Assembly: GCA_028554755.1 (NCBI GenBank) | Contig: JAPTOF010000010.1 | Coordinates: 12,064,501-12,128,500 of the forward strand | DNA length: 64,000 nucleotides | Source of the DNA: Cordia subcordata | Taxonomy: Eukaryota; Streptophyta; Magnoliopsida; Boraginales; Cordiaceae | Reading direction: 5' to 3' | Shown: positions 1-10,404 of the stretch, piece after piece | Layout: every line of letters starts with the position of its first letter | How positions within the stretch are numbered: position 1 is the first letter of the stretch | Notes under the pieces: model-generated | Database searches by the model: none | Told to the model about the DNA's origin: nothing | Seen by the model: only the letters and a program-made list of their open reading frames with translations | Made by a program: the position numbers and the translations under genes

Positions 1-345
1 TTAAAAGCTTAGCTATAGCTGAAGAAGGCCTGAAAGAAGAAGAAATTGTCCTTTACATCCTCAAAGGTTTACCCCTTGCCTATGATTCCCACATCTCCTC
101 CTTTAGAGTCAGGGACACACTTATAACTATTCCTACACTCACCAGCCTTTTTGCTCAATAAGGAGCTTAAACTTTCCTCCAAAAATACTCTTATTTCTCA
201 CTGAGACCTCCTCCTCCTCCTCTGAGCTTTATACTGCTCTACATGCTAATAACAACAATAAGAGGGGCAGAGGAAGAGACAAGAATCAAAACAACTCTAA
301 CATAGCCTAGAAACCAAATGATCTCAGGTTCGAACTTTACCACTA
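1..345 (+). mobile_element. Ty1/copia gag fragment, degenerate
   Basis: In one frame the sequence reads as the UBN2/gag region of a copia polyprotein, with a block like EEIVLYILKGLPLAYDS followed by a hydrophobic stretch. After two in-frame stops near 160-175 an Asn/Gly/Arg-rich segment (NNNNKRGRGRD, about 248-282) follows, which in copia gag precedes the zinc knuckle. No zinc knuckle, protease or pol follows, and the left side is cut by the window edge. It is a decayed fragment, not an active element. Confidence 0.7.
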
Positions 346-976
346 CCCATTTAAAAAATATTAAAGCTATTCACGTGGAAGCTGTAAACAAATCACGCTA
401 CATATGAGAAGGCGTGTTAATAAAATAAATTGATAAACCAATATCCTCTTTACAAGCTTAAACTTTTAGTTGAGTTGGTAACTCTAAGAAAAAGTTCTGC
501 AGCTCAATAACTGACACCTCACAGCTAGGCCAAACAGAGCCTTAATGTCATTAGGCATTACTTATTAGATGTTGGAGTTGATGAGATTGTGTGACTTTTT
601 CATTACTTTGGATTTTGAGAATGAGGAGGAATTTTTGTTCTTAGTAATAATAAAAAATTTTTATTCTTCAGTCTTCATGTCTTTGTGCTTAATTCTACTT
701 TGTGATGGGAGATGTCTTGAACAAGATATAGATGAATTGAATCGAGTCTGTTCTGTGAAATTTATCTTAGTTTTTTATGACTTCATTTCATTGACTTCCA
801 CACACAAGGTGTTAGGCTACTTCAGTTTTGTGCGAGAAGTACTCTCTGAAGCCCACATGTGCACAGGCACATATATTAGATATAAGTGGGCTACATCTTT
901 GCTTGTTGATGCATGCTACTTTCTTGATCACAAAAAATGATGCTTTCTTTTGCTTTGGTTTTTAACAATGATTTGA
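346..976. other. No recognisable gene; possible LTR-like start near 416
   Basis: A stretch starting TGTTAATAAAATAAATTGAT near 417 and running through 'caagcttaaacttttagttgagttggt' style sequence resembles the start of many plant copia LTRs, but no matching second copy or end was seen. An open frame of 123 codons (569-940, plus strand) has no motif I recognise and a composition typical of non-coding AT-rich DNA. It may be the intron of the ARIADNE-like fragment that follows. Confidence 0.35.
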
Positions 977-1213
977 AATTACTTTGAGAATTTAGTTAGA
1001 GCTTTGGAAAATGGTCTTTCAGGCATGGATTCACAAGCAGCATCTAGCAATAGCATGAATGCAATTGGCATAGTTGGGAGCAGCAAAGGAAAAGACGGGA
1101 AAGGAAAGGTATCTTCTCGTAGAAACAATGGTGTCGCTTGGACAAGTGACAAGTGCACTTACATGAATTTCAAGTCTGCGACAATCTGCCAAATGTGTTG
1201 CCGACGACGATGA
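977..1213 (+). pseudogene. ARIADNE-type RBR E3 ubiquitin ligase, C-terminal fragment
   Basis: The frame begins NYFENLVRALENGL, which matches the segment before the C-terminal tail of plant ARIADNE (ARI7/ARI8-like) RING-between-RING ubiquitin ligases. A Ser/Gly/Lys-rich linker follows, then a RanBP2-type zinc finger (W-T-S-D-K-C ... C-Q-M-C) ending at a TGA. The first zinc-binding Cys is a Ser, so the finger lacks one of its four ligands. Upstream there is an in-frame TGA at 974-976 and no recognisable splice acceptor, and the RING, IBR and helical domains are absent. I read it as a terminal-exon relic. The next 340 bases look like its old 3' flank, later split by a solo LTR. Family assignment is from recalled family features; no search was run. 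Confidence 0.55.
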
Positions 1214-1552
1214 CTTGAGGCCTTTACCTAACCTTTACTTAGATAGAGGTTCTTTGAGGCGAAAGAAAGAAAGGGCATACAGTCACTTTTGACAATACTG
1301 AATTCATTAAAATGATTAGTGTTGCCTGCTGCAAGGGTATATTGAGAAAAAGAAGAATATAGAAGGAAATGGAAGCCATATGTACCACTATTTCTTTCTG
1401 AGTGCACTGCATGTTGTATAAGTTGTATTTTCTGTAAATAGTACTTATGTCATCAGTCAAAGTTACCAAGTTGTCAAAGCTTTGAACATAATATGGCTCT
1501 AACTTATCACAAAATAGCTTATGGTTTGCCAGTAAAATTGCAAATACACTAG
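1214..1552. other. 3' flank of the ARIADNE-like fragment, no gene
   Basis: No ORF or repeat is recognisable. The sequence is less AT-rich than the surrounding spacer and continues, after removal of the solo LTR at 1553-3303 and one copy of its ACTAG duplication, directly into 3304 onward. It is probably former 3' UTR or downstream DNA of the ubiquitin ligase fragment. Confidence 0.4.
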
Positions 1553-3303
1553 TGTTGAATATATTGGTTTAATATATTATTTATTGATGTTAATTATATA
1601 TTGATAATGCTATAATTGTGCTTTGTTATTTAATTACTATTACTTTTAGTATATTGAATATCTTGTACAGTAGCATTCTTGAGCAAAGAAAAAAGATGGA
1701 ACATGGTTATGGAGCATGGTTTATGAAGTTTGTGTACCTTGTAGCTACATTATTGTTATAGTTCTTTTCCTCTTTATTAGTCTTATATTAAGTTGATCTT
1801 GGTACATAAGCAAAATGATATAAGTTCAATAATTTAGTGCATTGCATGCATTCTTCATACTTTTTGCTCATGAGTCTTGTTTTTTTATACTTGATCATCT
1901 TTTCTCCTCACTACATATTTATATATACTTTCTATTCTCTTCTTCTTATCATTATAAGTATATACATGTTTATACCTGCATTGAAATGTCTTTTTTCCAT
2001 AGAAAATACAGCTTTGAAGTCCATATCTTTGCATTTTGGAAGTTGCATGTGGTGGAGCATACATTACTTAATATTTTGGATACTATATATGCTTATATGT
2101 ATGTATATGTGTATATATTTGCATGGCTTTGTAGTAAAAGTGCATATATAGGCTTTACACTACAAATATTTGAGCTATCTTGTATAATGTGTGTATCTAT
2201 AGGTAAACAACTTAAAAATACCATTTCCCTATCTGTAAAAATCTTAATTGTGTGCAAGTTTTAGCTTTGCATTTAATGTTTTTACAAGTTGGCTGATGTT
2301 GCATTAATGACACTAGATGTATGTAATATTAGGTATTATCTTGAGCTGTCAAATCTGCAGAGAAACTAGCTGTTATGGACTTTTTGAGTATAGCCGCACT
2401 TTTTGTAGTAGGTAGCAGCTTTTCTGACAAATTTTGTAACTAGCAGCCTACATAAGCGGTCGACCGGCTTTGTGTTCTGGTAAAACTAGTAGGCTACTTT
2501 GCTCTTCCTGCAGAGCTTATTGGTTGACTGGAAAGGTGTTCTGGTAAGATTCTTTAGTTTACTGGGACACCCAGAGGGTCCATTGGTAGAGTATTCCGAT
2601 AGCCCTTCTGAGTTGTTTTTAAAATTTGATCATTGGGAAACTTACTTTTTGGACTTATAAATATACCCTTCTCCTCCCAACTTAGATATAATTTGATCAA
2701 AACATATCCACAAGCTCTCTAACATTCAATAAACTTTTTTTTTTTTTACAATCTTATTTCATGTATTGGCATTCATTGATCAATTTCTTGAGCTCATAAA
2801 TTACTTATCTACTTAGAGCGACAAAGGAAGGTTTAAATATCTTTGTACACTTGCTAATAAGAAATTCTTGTATTCTAAACTATCTACTATTACATTGGAT
2901 GTGAGTTTCTTTACTCTTGGATAACATAGTTGTGAGGAACTTCTCTCAAGAGTGAAAGGTTGAAATCCTCAAGTATTGGGTTAATACTTGTGGTTTTTGT
3001 GGTGTAGCAAGGGTTGTGATCGTTGTTCTACGCTTATACAACGTACTAAGCAAGAAACCGACTCACTAGTAAAGTTTCCGAAACCCTTAAGGAAGACCTT
3101 AGGTAGTGGACTAGGCCCTCGGGAGTTTGAACTACTCTAAATTGCTGCGTTTGATCTTCTTAACTTCATATTCTTTATATTTCAAGTATTTACTTTGTCT
3201 TTTGTATGTGCTTTTGCTTGAAATACTTGTTAAGAGTTTTAAGTGTTAATTTGTGCCAATAATCCAATTCGGCCCCCCTTTTGGATTTGTTTTCTAGGCA
3301 ACA
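1553..3303 (+). mobile_element. Solo LTR (copia-like), 5-bp TSD ACTAG
   Basis: The element starts TGTTGAATATATTGG and ends GGCAACA, the TG...CA ends expected for an LTR, and is flanked by perfect 5-bp direct repeats ACTAG (1548-1552 and 3304-3308). The same 1.75-kb sequence occurs in reverse orientation at 17468-19238 with its own, different duplication, which fixes both ends independently. No primer-binding site, internal region or second LTR is present, so it is the product of LTR-LTR recombination. The C-rich segment 'ccaattcggccccccttttgg' style near the right end is common in plant copia LTRs. Open frames at 1837-2264 lie inside it and are not genes. Confidence 0.92.
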
Positions 3304-3989
3304 ACTAGTGTGTCAATGTGGATTGTCCAGAAGTGTAATAGGAAAAGAAACATGCCTATTGATGATTTAAGCCATTTTCAGTTGTTAATGTTTTGTATTT
3401 GTGATTTATTGAATAAAGATTGGTTGTCTTCTGAAAAAAACTCAAGAATGAATATCAAAATTATGTTGGTGCACTTGTTAGACATCTATATGTGCACAAA
3501 AATCAAATTACTAACATTAAGTAAGATTGGGTAAGCACACATTATCTTCTTATAGTTTGTCTAATTAGTAGTCTTTCTCTTTATCTTGTGAAATATACCT
3601 AGTAACACTTCTCTTCTTTTCAAAAGGTGGCAAATTTGTCCACTTATTGTTATTTTTTTTAACTCCGGAACAAAATTATAAGTCATAAGGTAGGAGGATA
3701 AGTAACTTAAATGAAAAAATATTAGGGGTTAAGTAGTTAATTATTAATATAGCATGGGGAACTTTTATTTAAATTTATAACCATTTTTTTCCGAATTTAT
3801 ACACATGTTTGGACACAACGCACATGTAACACTTCAGTGGGATAAAAATACAATGGGAGTTATATGTTACATTTTAAAAATCAAAAGAGATATTAGATAA
3901 GTTTGTAAAAACCAGGGGAAAGTAATTAATTCGGCAAAATATGAGGAAATAACGTGCATTTTACCTATTTAAGATTCGTACATTGTTAT
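3304..3989. other. AT-rich spacer, nothing recognised
   Basis: After the ACTAG duplication the pre-insertion sequence resumes. A 74-codon frame (3310-3534) has no recognisable motif. The remainder is AT-rich with no inverted repeat or coding signal that I could support. Confidence 0.4.
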
Positions 3990-6185
3990 TTATACGTTTT
4001 GTTGGTTGGTGAGGTCAGCTTGAAATTGAAAGGTTTTTTGTATTGGTAAGTGGTGAGAGAATGGATATGATTGCTTATTTAGTTTCATACATTGTCAAAT
4101 TTTAATTTATTTCCTTGATTTACATATCACTTTGTATACTTAAATTCACAGGTCAAAATAACAAAATGTTCACTTTACTTCTCCTCTTAATATATTAACT
4201 AAACAGACGAACAAAAGATAATAGAAGAGTGAACAGAGGAACTGAGATGATATCTAGCATTTTTGCAAGCTTTATCTTATTGTTGAGTCATCTCCTGTAT
4301 TTATATTGTTGAGCCTACGTGCACATGGTTTGATTTGGTTTTGACTGTATTTTAAACTAAAACAAAACCACTTAGTTTATGTTTGAAAGAAACTACTTAA
4401 TTTTTTTTGTCATGTTTATAACCAAACCAAATCAACACAGATATGTTGGTCTGGTTTGGTTTTCGCTTTTAACCAAAAAAATTAAAAAACTCAAATTTCA
4501 TAATAAAATTATAAAGAAAAACTCGATTTGCTATCTATATTACAAATTTAATATCATAAGATTTTACCATTAAAACAAAACACAAGTGTAACTATAGTTT
4601 GGTGGTTAAAGTTTGGAAATATAATCTTGAGGTTAAAGGTTTGGCTTTTAAAATACATAAAATTTGAGATACACACACACACACACATAAAATTAGGATA
4701 AAATAGTTCGTTTTGGTTTGGTTTGGATATTTATTTCAAACCAAATCAGTTGGTTTTCATTTGAAATTAACTAGTTGATTTTTTGCCAAGTAAAGTGACC
4801 AAACCAATCCTAATTTTTCAGTTAATTTGGTCAATTTAACCAATTCGTGTTTACCTCTAAATCTAGTGAAAGTGCAAAATATGTGAAGGTGAAGTGAACA
4901 TAACCTTGATGACCAAAAAAAGAAATGAAGGAAAAAATTAAATGGAGACATGAAATAAACTCCTAAATGTTATCTTGCTATGAAATTGTAGAAGTTTGCC
5001 CTCTATATTGACGTTACTCCTGAAGTCATGAGATTGGGTTGCTTATGTTATATTTAATTTTTTAAAAGTAGTTTCTGGCACTATGTTCGTTGTTTTTATG
5101 ATATGAATTTTTTTTTTCTTTCATATAATTTATTGAAGTTGATGATGTGAATATATGTTTATTTTAGTTTAACATGGTTTAAGCAGCAGATACGCGAATG
5201 CTGAATGCCCGAAGGCATCTGATTTGTGGTTATTTCCAATGAGAAATAAATTTCACTAATTACTTGAGCTAAATTAACAAGATGAAATTATTGTCGGCTT
5301 AACAGAAAGAGAAATGTTAGACATCGTTTCATTTTTATCATCCATTTATGGCTTGTTTAGTATTATGAAATGGTTGGAAAAGAAATAGTCATTCAAAAGT
5401 AGAATGAAATTCTAATTTAGAATACTCATGAAATACTTATTCTTTTTCTTGTGTTTAGCTAAAATTATAAAAAAGCTACAACGGAATGAGCTTGCTCATT
5501 TATTTCATGTGTATCATAAAATTATTTTCTAAAGTTAGAATGGAATGAAAATCAATTCTATTAATGAAATACACTTTCTTTGATTTGACATAAATTTATA
5601 CTTATACATAACAATTAGCTTTATGCAATACTAGCATAAACTAAAGTACTCTTGTTGGTCTTTTGATCAGTAAAAAGATAGTGCTATATTTATTCTATCA
5701 TTTTTGTTCTAACATCATATTTCTATTTATTTACTTTTTAATATAATTAAGAGAGAAAAGTTAACTATCCAATTAAAATACACATGTAGAAAAAAAGTCA
5801 AAAATGAAATAGACACTTTATTTTTTATTTTCAAAATTTTTTATGTTTTATCTTTTAAATTTTTTTTATTTGTTTACTTTTCCAATTTTTAAATTTTTTA
5901 TTTTAAAAATAATTGAGAATTTGTTCAATGATAGATGAGAAATAAATTATCTTTTGCAACTTTACTTTATTTTCTATTAATTCTCAATTAAGTTGGAATA
6001 TTTATTTTTTGGGTTTAGCTAAAGAACGAATTTTCTAACTTTTTCCTAGAAACGTCATTCCTTAGGAATGGACTTTCTAACTTTAAATAATCCTTCCAAA
6101 CAAAGGAAAAATAAATAATCCCACCTAACAAAGAAAAAGTAATCAAAAGTTAGAATGATCATTCTTTTCCAAACTACTCTAACAT
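3990..6185. other. Gene-free spacer of unit A
   Basis: AT-rich spacer matched by 24490-26695. It contains an (AC)n microsatellite at 4671-4687 that unit B lacks, several short direct and inverted GGTTTGGTTTGG-like runs around 4330-4850, and 'attctaacttt/aaagttagaat' type inverted segments at 5340-6180 that suggest an old MITE. No coding region is supported. Confidence 0.5.
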
Positions 6186-6635
6186 ACCAAACACAAATTG
6201 CACTGTGCACCTTAACCTATATACACCCACCAAACTACATACATCCTTTGGGGCGTGTAAAACATGCACCTTATAAGAAAATGATAGCAGATGCTTCTCT
6301 GTTCCACACGTTAACATATGATGCACTCTTTCTCCCTCCCTCCCTCCTCCTCTTTTGAGTCATTTTCCTCCATTTATCTGCTCTCACTCTCTCTCTCACA
6401 AATACAAACACGCACACTCTCTCTTGTTTTGTTTGATAGGCTGCTAGATCTTGCTATCGAGATTTTGATCCCAATTTGCACCGTCAACGATGTTTCGCCT
6501 TGGTTCCGTGGTGTGAGTTGTGCTACTTATGTGCTGTGTGTGAGTTGTTGAGAAAGGGGACGACTGGGGGGAGGCGTGGGGGCTGGCTTTGCTACTTGGC
6601 TTTGGCTTTTTGGCAAAGTGTATGTGTCTGAGTAA

Positions 6636-6879
6636 GGGCTCGTTTGAATTGGCTTTTTTTAAAAGTGTTTTTTGTAAAATGTTTTTTTAACAACTTTTGA
6701 AAAACAGCTTTTTTTAGATAAGCTGAAAATTCTGACTTTTAAAAAAAGTTATATTTGAGTTTTTTTCAGAGTTTCAGCTTTTTTGGAAGCCAAATCAAAT
6801 AGTTATTGCAAATTTAATATAACTTTTTCAGGAAAAAAAAAATATTTTTTCTTGAAAAAAAGCCAATTCAAACAGGCCC
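6636..6879. mobile_element. Tourist-like MITE (PIF/Harbinger), TSD TAA
   Basis: Terminal inverted repeats start GGGCTCGTTTGAATTGGC on the left and, reverse-complemented, GGGCCTGTTTGAATTGGC on the right. The 3-bp TAA occurs on both sides (6633-6635, 6880-6882). The GGGCCTGTTTGG-type end and TAA duplication are typical of Tourist MITEs. At 244 bp it is non-coding and nested in the larger insertion. Relatives lie at 27806-28019 and 50858-51070, with older ones near 12734, 21150, 35838, 47641 and 47932. Confidence 0.88.
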
Positions 6880-7199
6880 TAAGAGAGATAGAGACAGAAT
6901 ATCAGAAGAGTTGCTTGCCTTTTATTTTTATTTTTTTAAGGTTTTGCTTAATCACATTTTGCCACTCTTTGCTACTATAGATTTGCAATTTTTTTGCTAC
7001 TCTCCTTGACTCCTTTGAATTATTTCACTTAATGTAAGTAATTTAATTATTCATGCTTTTGTGGTGGTAGTGATGGTGGTTGTGGTTGGAGTGGTGGTGG
7101 TGGTGGCGCGGCGGTGACTATGGAGTGGTTGGTATTTTTTATTTTCTTTTTCTTTTTCATTATGCTTGGTAATAGATAAGGGAAAAGGGTGCAGGTGGT

Positions 7200-7720
7200 T
7201 GAAAGGTATGAACAAAATTGTGGACATGGTATTTATAATTGTGAATATTTTAGTCAAAGTTGTGAATGCATTGTTAATAAGTAAATTCATGAACATATCA
7301 TATAAAAATTATAAACAATTAATATAAAGTACTAAAATTGTGAACATATAATTTGAAATATATAAATAATTTAAAATTGTGAATATGTATTATAAAAATT
7401 ATGATCGTGTAAAAATTACGAATGTATATATAAAAATTGTAAACATATAATAGGCAAATTGTGAATGTATAATATAAAGACTAGGAATATATATCCGTAA
7501 ATAATTAAAAAAAATATTAAAATTGTAAACATATAATATGAAACTTGAAAAGATATAAAATAGTAAAAATTTAAAATTGTGAACATATAGTATAAAATTT
7601 GTGAAATATTAAAATTGTGGACATATAATATAAAACTTGAAAAGATATAAAATAGTAAAAATTTAAAATTGTGAGCATATAGTATAAAAATTGTGAATGT
7701 ATGAGATATAAATTTTTAAC
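7200..7720. repeat. AT-rich degenerate tandem array
   Basis: A short motif close to AATTGTGAACATATAATATAAA recurs many times with variable spacing; one longer sub-block near 7515-7590 is repeated near 7605-7690. It lies inside the insertion at 6194-7906. Comparable arrays with other motifs sit in the insertion at 14181-14747 and at 23760-24250. Confidence 0.75.
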
Positions 7721-7906
7721 AATAATTTTTAATTTTCTGAAATTTAAAAAAAATAAAATTAAACTAAAAAAATTAAAGTTCTATTTGTTTCCCTCTTCCT
7801 TGTGGGCGTGAATTGTGGCATCGGTGCTGATTCATTTATTTATTTATTGGGATGGGTGCGTGTTTTACATGCCACTGTTCTCAAGTGCATGATATAGGTG
7901 TCCCAG

Positions 7907-8453
7907 ACCAAACATATCCATAGTTCCTTTTATGTGGCTGCTTAATTAGCATGTCAACAAATAAAAGAGAGAATAAAAATAAAGTGATATTTAAATTTCT
8001 CCAAACATTATTTATTCAAATTTCAGAGATTAATATTCATACAAGTAATGTTTTCTTTTTCTTTTTTTTTTTCATGAGAATTAGCGATAATTGGACATGC
8101 TAATTAATAACCTTTGAAATAGAGATGGATCTTGCAGATCAGATGGATGGGAAAAAAGGACCTTTGTTATTCGTTAAGAGATAAAGGCTCTGTATACCAT
8201 GCATAAAGAGACTCAGTATGGAGCGATTAATTTAGGCATATTTTATTGATTTACAAGTGATACCCTTTATACAAGATTGTACATTCAAGACAATGATAAC
8301 AATACATAAAGAGTATGCCTTAGTACATGGAGTGATTTCATCAGAGTACAAGTAAAAGATAATGACAATAATAATTTGTGTTCAAGATACATCAAACTCT
8401 GTTTTCCTTAATATATATCTTTACGGCTTAGCAACACAGAAACCTCAATGCTT
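7907..8453. other. 3' region of the CYP79 gene
   Basis: Spacer shared with unit B (26690-27205). It contains the probable 3' UTR of the minus-strand CYP79 gene and a polyadenylation-signal candidate at 8242-8247. No other gene is seen. Confidence 0.5.
8242..8247 (-). promoter_or_regulatory. Candidate polyadenylation signal of CYP79
   Basis: On the minus strand this is AATAAA, about 207 bases downstream of the CYP79 stop codon. The same hexamer is kept in the pseudogene unit near 27003-27008. Plant poly(A) signals are loose, so this is only a candidate. Confidence 0.4.
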
Positions 8454-10308
8454 CTATATTGCAGCAAAAGTTGCATCAGGGTATGTGGTCATTGGCAGAC
8501 GTGGCTTTGCGTGAGCGTGCAATGCTGTAGCAAGACTGAGTTCATGAGAAGACTCAGAGAGGTCGATGTTTTTCTTATTTGGAGGTGCGCTCCATGTAAA
8601 TCCATGAAGAAGTCTTCCCAATGCCATCACAGTCATTGCTATGCCCAATGACATTGCCGGACATCGACGTGTGCCTATACTAAATGATAAGAATTTCAAG
8701 CTTGGCTCGTTAATTTCAATTTTACTGGACATGTCACTGAAATGACGTTCAGGGTTAAACTTGGTTGGCTCTTCCCAAACTTTTGGGTGCCGCCCAAGTT
8801 TAAAGCGGTACAAGAGAAGGTGAGTGCCTCTTGGAATGAAGTAACCAGCAACAATGGCGTCTGATACTGCAACGTGAGGAAGGTTGAAGGGTGTAACTGG
8901 GTGGAGCCTAAGAGCTTCCTTAACACAAGCCTTGAGATAGTTTAGTTGTGGGATATCAGATTCTTGAACCAACCTGTCTTTTCCGACCACCTTGTCTATT
9001 TCCTTTGTTGCCTGTTGTAATATATCCGGTTGGTTTATCATTTCTGCAATAATCCATTCCACCGCATTTGCAGGATTATCAGATGGGAAGAAAAGTTCCT
9101 GTCAAATTACAAATAGTTTGAATCAACACATAGTTAACAGTGTAGCTAGTTCGAAATATTGGATAACTTTATGACCACGTTAATCGAGAACCTCTGATAT
9201 CAAGTTATCAACTACTCTAATAGTTATAACGAGAAAAAATTCTATAATATATCTTAGGCATGCATAAAATTTCTCCCTGGCATCAATATAAGAGAATAGT
9301 ATAGATAAAAGAGTATCCAAATCAATGGAAAAATATACAAATTACTGTAATTCTTACAGTGCACTGGGCTTTGATCTCGTCCACCGAAAGTAATGGTTCA
9401 CCACTTTCATCCTTGAGCAAAATCAGTATATCAAGTAGGTCTTCAGGCTCTTCTCTATTTCCATCCTGCCATTGCTTCATTCTATCATCTATAATTGGAT
9501 CATGGTACTTGTTCAAAACTTTGGTGGCATTTTTCACAATCTTCTCATGGCCATCGATATCGAGCACTCTCAACCATGGAAGAAAATCACAAGTACAGAA
9601 TGCATTCATGTGTGCTAACAAAGTGAAAACCGCCTGAACTTGCTGTTTTTCTGCCTCCCCTGGACCTCCATCCTCTTGAATTGCTCCAAAATATCTTTTG
9701 TTGAAAGTCATTTTCCTGATGGCGTTAGCACAATAATGACGAAGTGCTAATCTGACATCAACAACCGCGCCATTATTTGAATCCTTGCGGCACTGTTTGT
9801 AAATGAAGTTGACAAGGTTGTCTGCTTCTTGGTTGCGCTTGTTAAGCAACCATTGAAGTCTCGCTGGGCTCACCAGTTCACGAGAATATATCTTTCTCAT
9901 CTTCTTCCATTGTTGTCCCATTGGAGTAAGACCCATGGTTAAGTAGCCATGGGTGGCATGTTCAGAAGTCATGGTGAGAGGTCTTGAAGAGAAAACAGAG
10001 TCATGTTCATGCAAAAATTCACGTGCTAGATCTGGTGAAGATACCGCCACGATGTGGACATTGCCTAATCGTATGCATGCAATGTCAGTTGAGAGTTGTT
10101 TCATTATGCCATCGATCCATTTGTATGCTGGCCTGTTTTTTCTTAGTTCTGGAAGATTTCCAACAATTGGCCATGGAGATGGACCTGGGGGAAGTGGTGG
10201 TTGCTTGCTTCTTTTGTGCATATCCTTTAGTTTAATGGCGATGATAGGAATGAAGAGAAAAGCAACCAAAAGAACATATAATACATAATCACTAATCAGC
10301 GACTCCAT
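8454..10308 (-). CDS. Cytochrome P450 of the CYP79 family (amino acid N-monooxygenase)
   Basis: CYP79 enzymes hydroxylate the amino group of an amino acid twice to give an aldoxime, the first step toward cyanogenic glucosides, nitriles or volatile aldoximes; they sit on the ER membrane. Exon 1 (10308-9358, 317 codons) and exon 2 (9098-8454) join through a 259-bp phase-0 GT-AG intron to give 531 residues, normal for CYP79. Seen in order: membrane anchor (about 8-25), PPLPPGP hinge (37-43), I-helix segment FFPSDNPANAVEW (320-332) with the CYP79-type DNPxNA in place of the usual AGxDT, ExxR (E378-R381), PERH (433-436), and heme loop FSIGTRRCPA (456-465) with Cys463. The heme loop departs from the FSTGRRGC typical of CYP79. 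The substrate cannot be told. A broken paralogue lies at 27206-33885. Confidence 0.93.
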
Positions 10309-10395
10309 GAAGCAGAAATTGGAGTAGAATATTATATATAAATCTTAGACTTGCTATGTTTGTTTCTACTAATATCCATGCTTGAATGATCATCA

Positions 10396-10404
10396 TTTAT
10401 ATAC
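10396..10404 (-). promoter_or_regulatory. Candidate TATA box of CYP79
   Basis: On the minus strand this reads GTATATAAA, about 90 bases upstream of the CYP79 start codon. A second TATA-like stretch (ATTTATATATAATA, about 10330-10343) lies only about 25-35 bases from the ATG, which would leave almost no leader. The distal site is the better candidate. The whole promoter is deleted in the unit B pseudogene. Confidence 0.35.

Larger units (their letters stand above)
6194..7906. mobile_element. 1.7-kb non-autonomous DNA transposon, 8-bp TSD
   Basis: This block is present in unit A and cleanly absent from unit B, where the flanks join at about 26690. It is bounded by direct repeats ACCAAACA (6186-6193 and 7907-7914), an 8-bp duplication as made by hAT-type elements. 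Near the ends are inverted segments: GGCGTGTAAAACATGCACC (6253-6271) against the reverse complement of the segment at about 7855-7873. It has no transposase frame. Inside are a CT-rich leader-like stretch (6300-6440), a nested Tourist-like MITE (6636-6879), a GGT-rich run (7060-7110) and an AT-rich tandem array (7200-7720). The right end resembles that of the insertion at 14181-14747. Classification as hAT rests only on the duplication length. Confidence 0.75.

Noticed and set aside
569..940. 123-codon open frame on the plus strand
   Set aside because: No motif, AT-driven composition, and it lies where an intron of the ARIADNE-like gene would be.
1837..2264. Two overlapping ORFs (104 and 140 codons)
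   Set aside because: They lie wholly inside the solo LTR at 1553-3303 and are not kept as frames in the second copy.
7051..7296. Minus-strand ORF ending in a Thr-rich run
   Set aside because: It is the complement of a GGT-rich simple sequence inside a transposon-like insertion.
9359..10288. Plus-strand ORFs opposite CYP79 exon 1
   Set aside because: Shadows of the minus-strand P450 frame.
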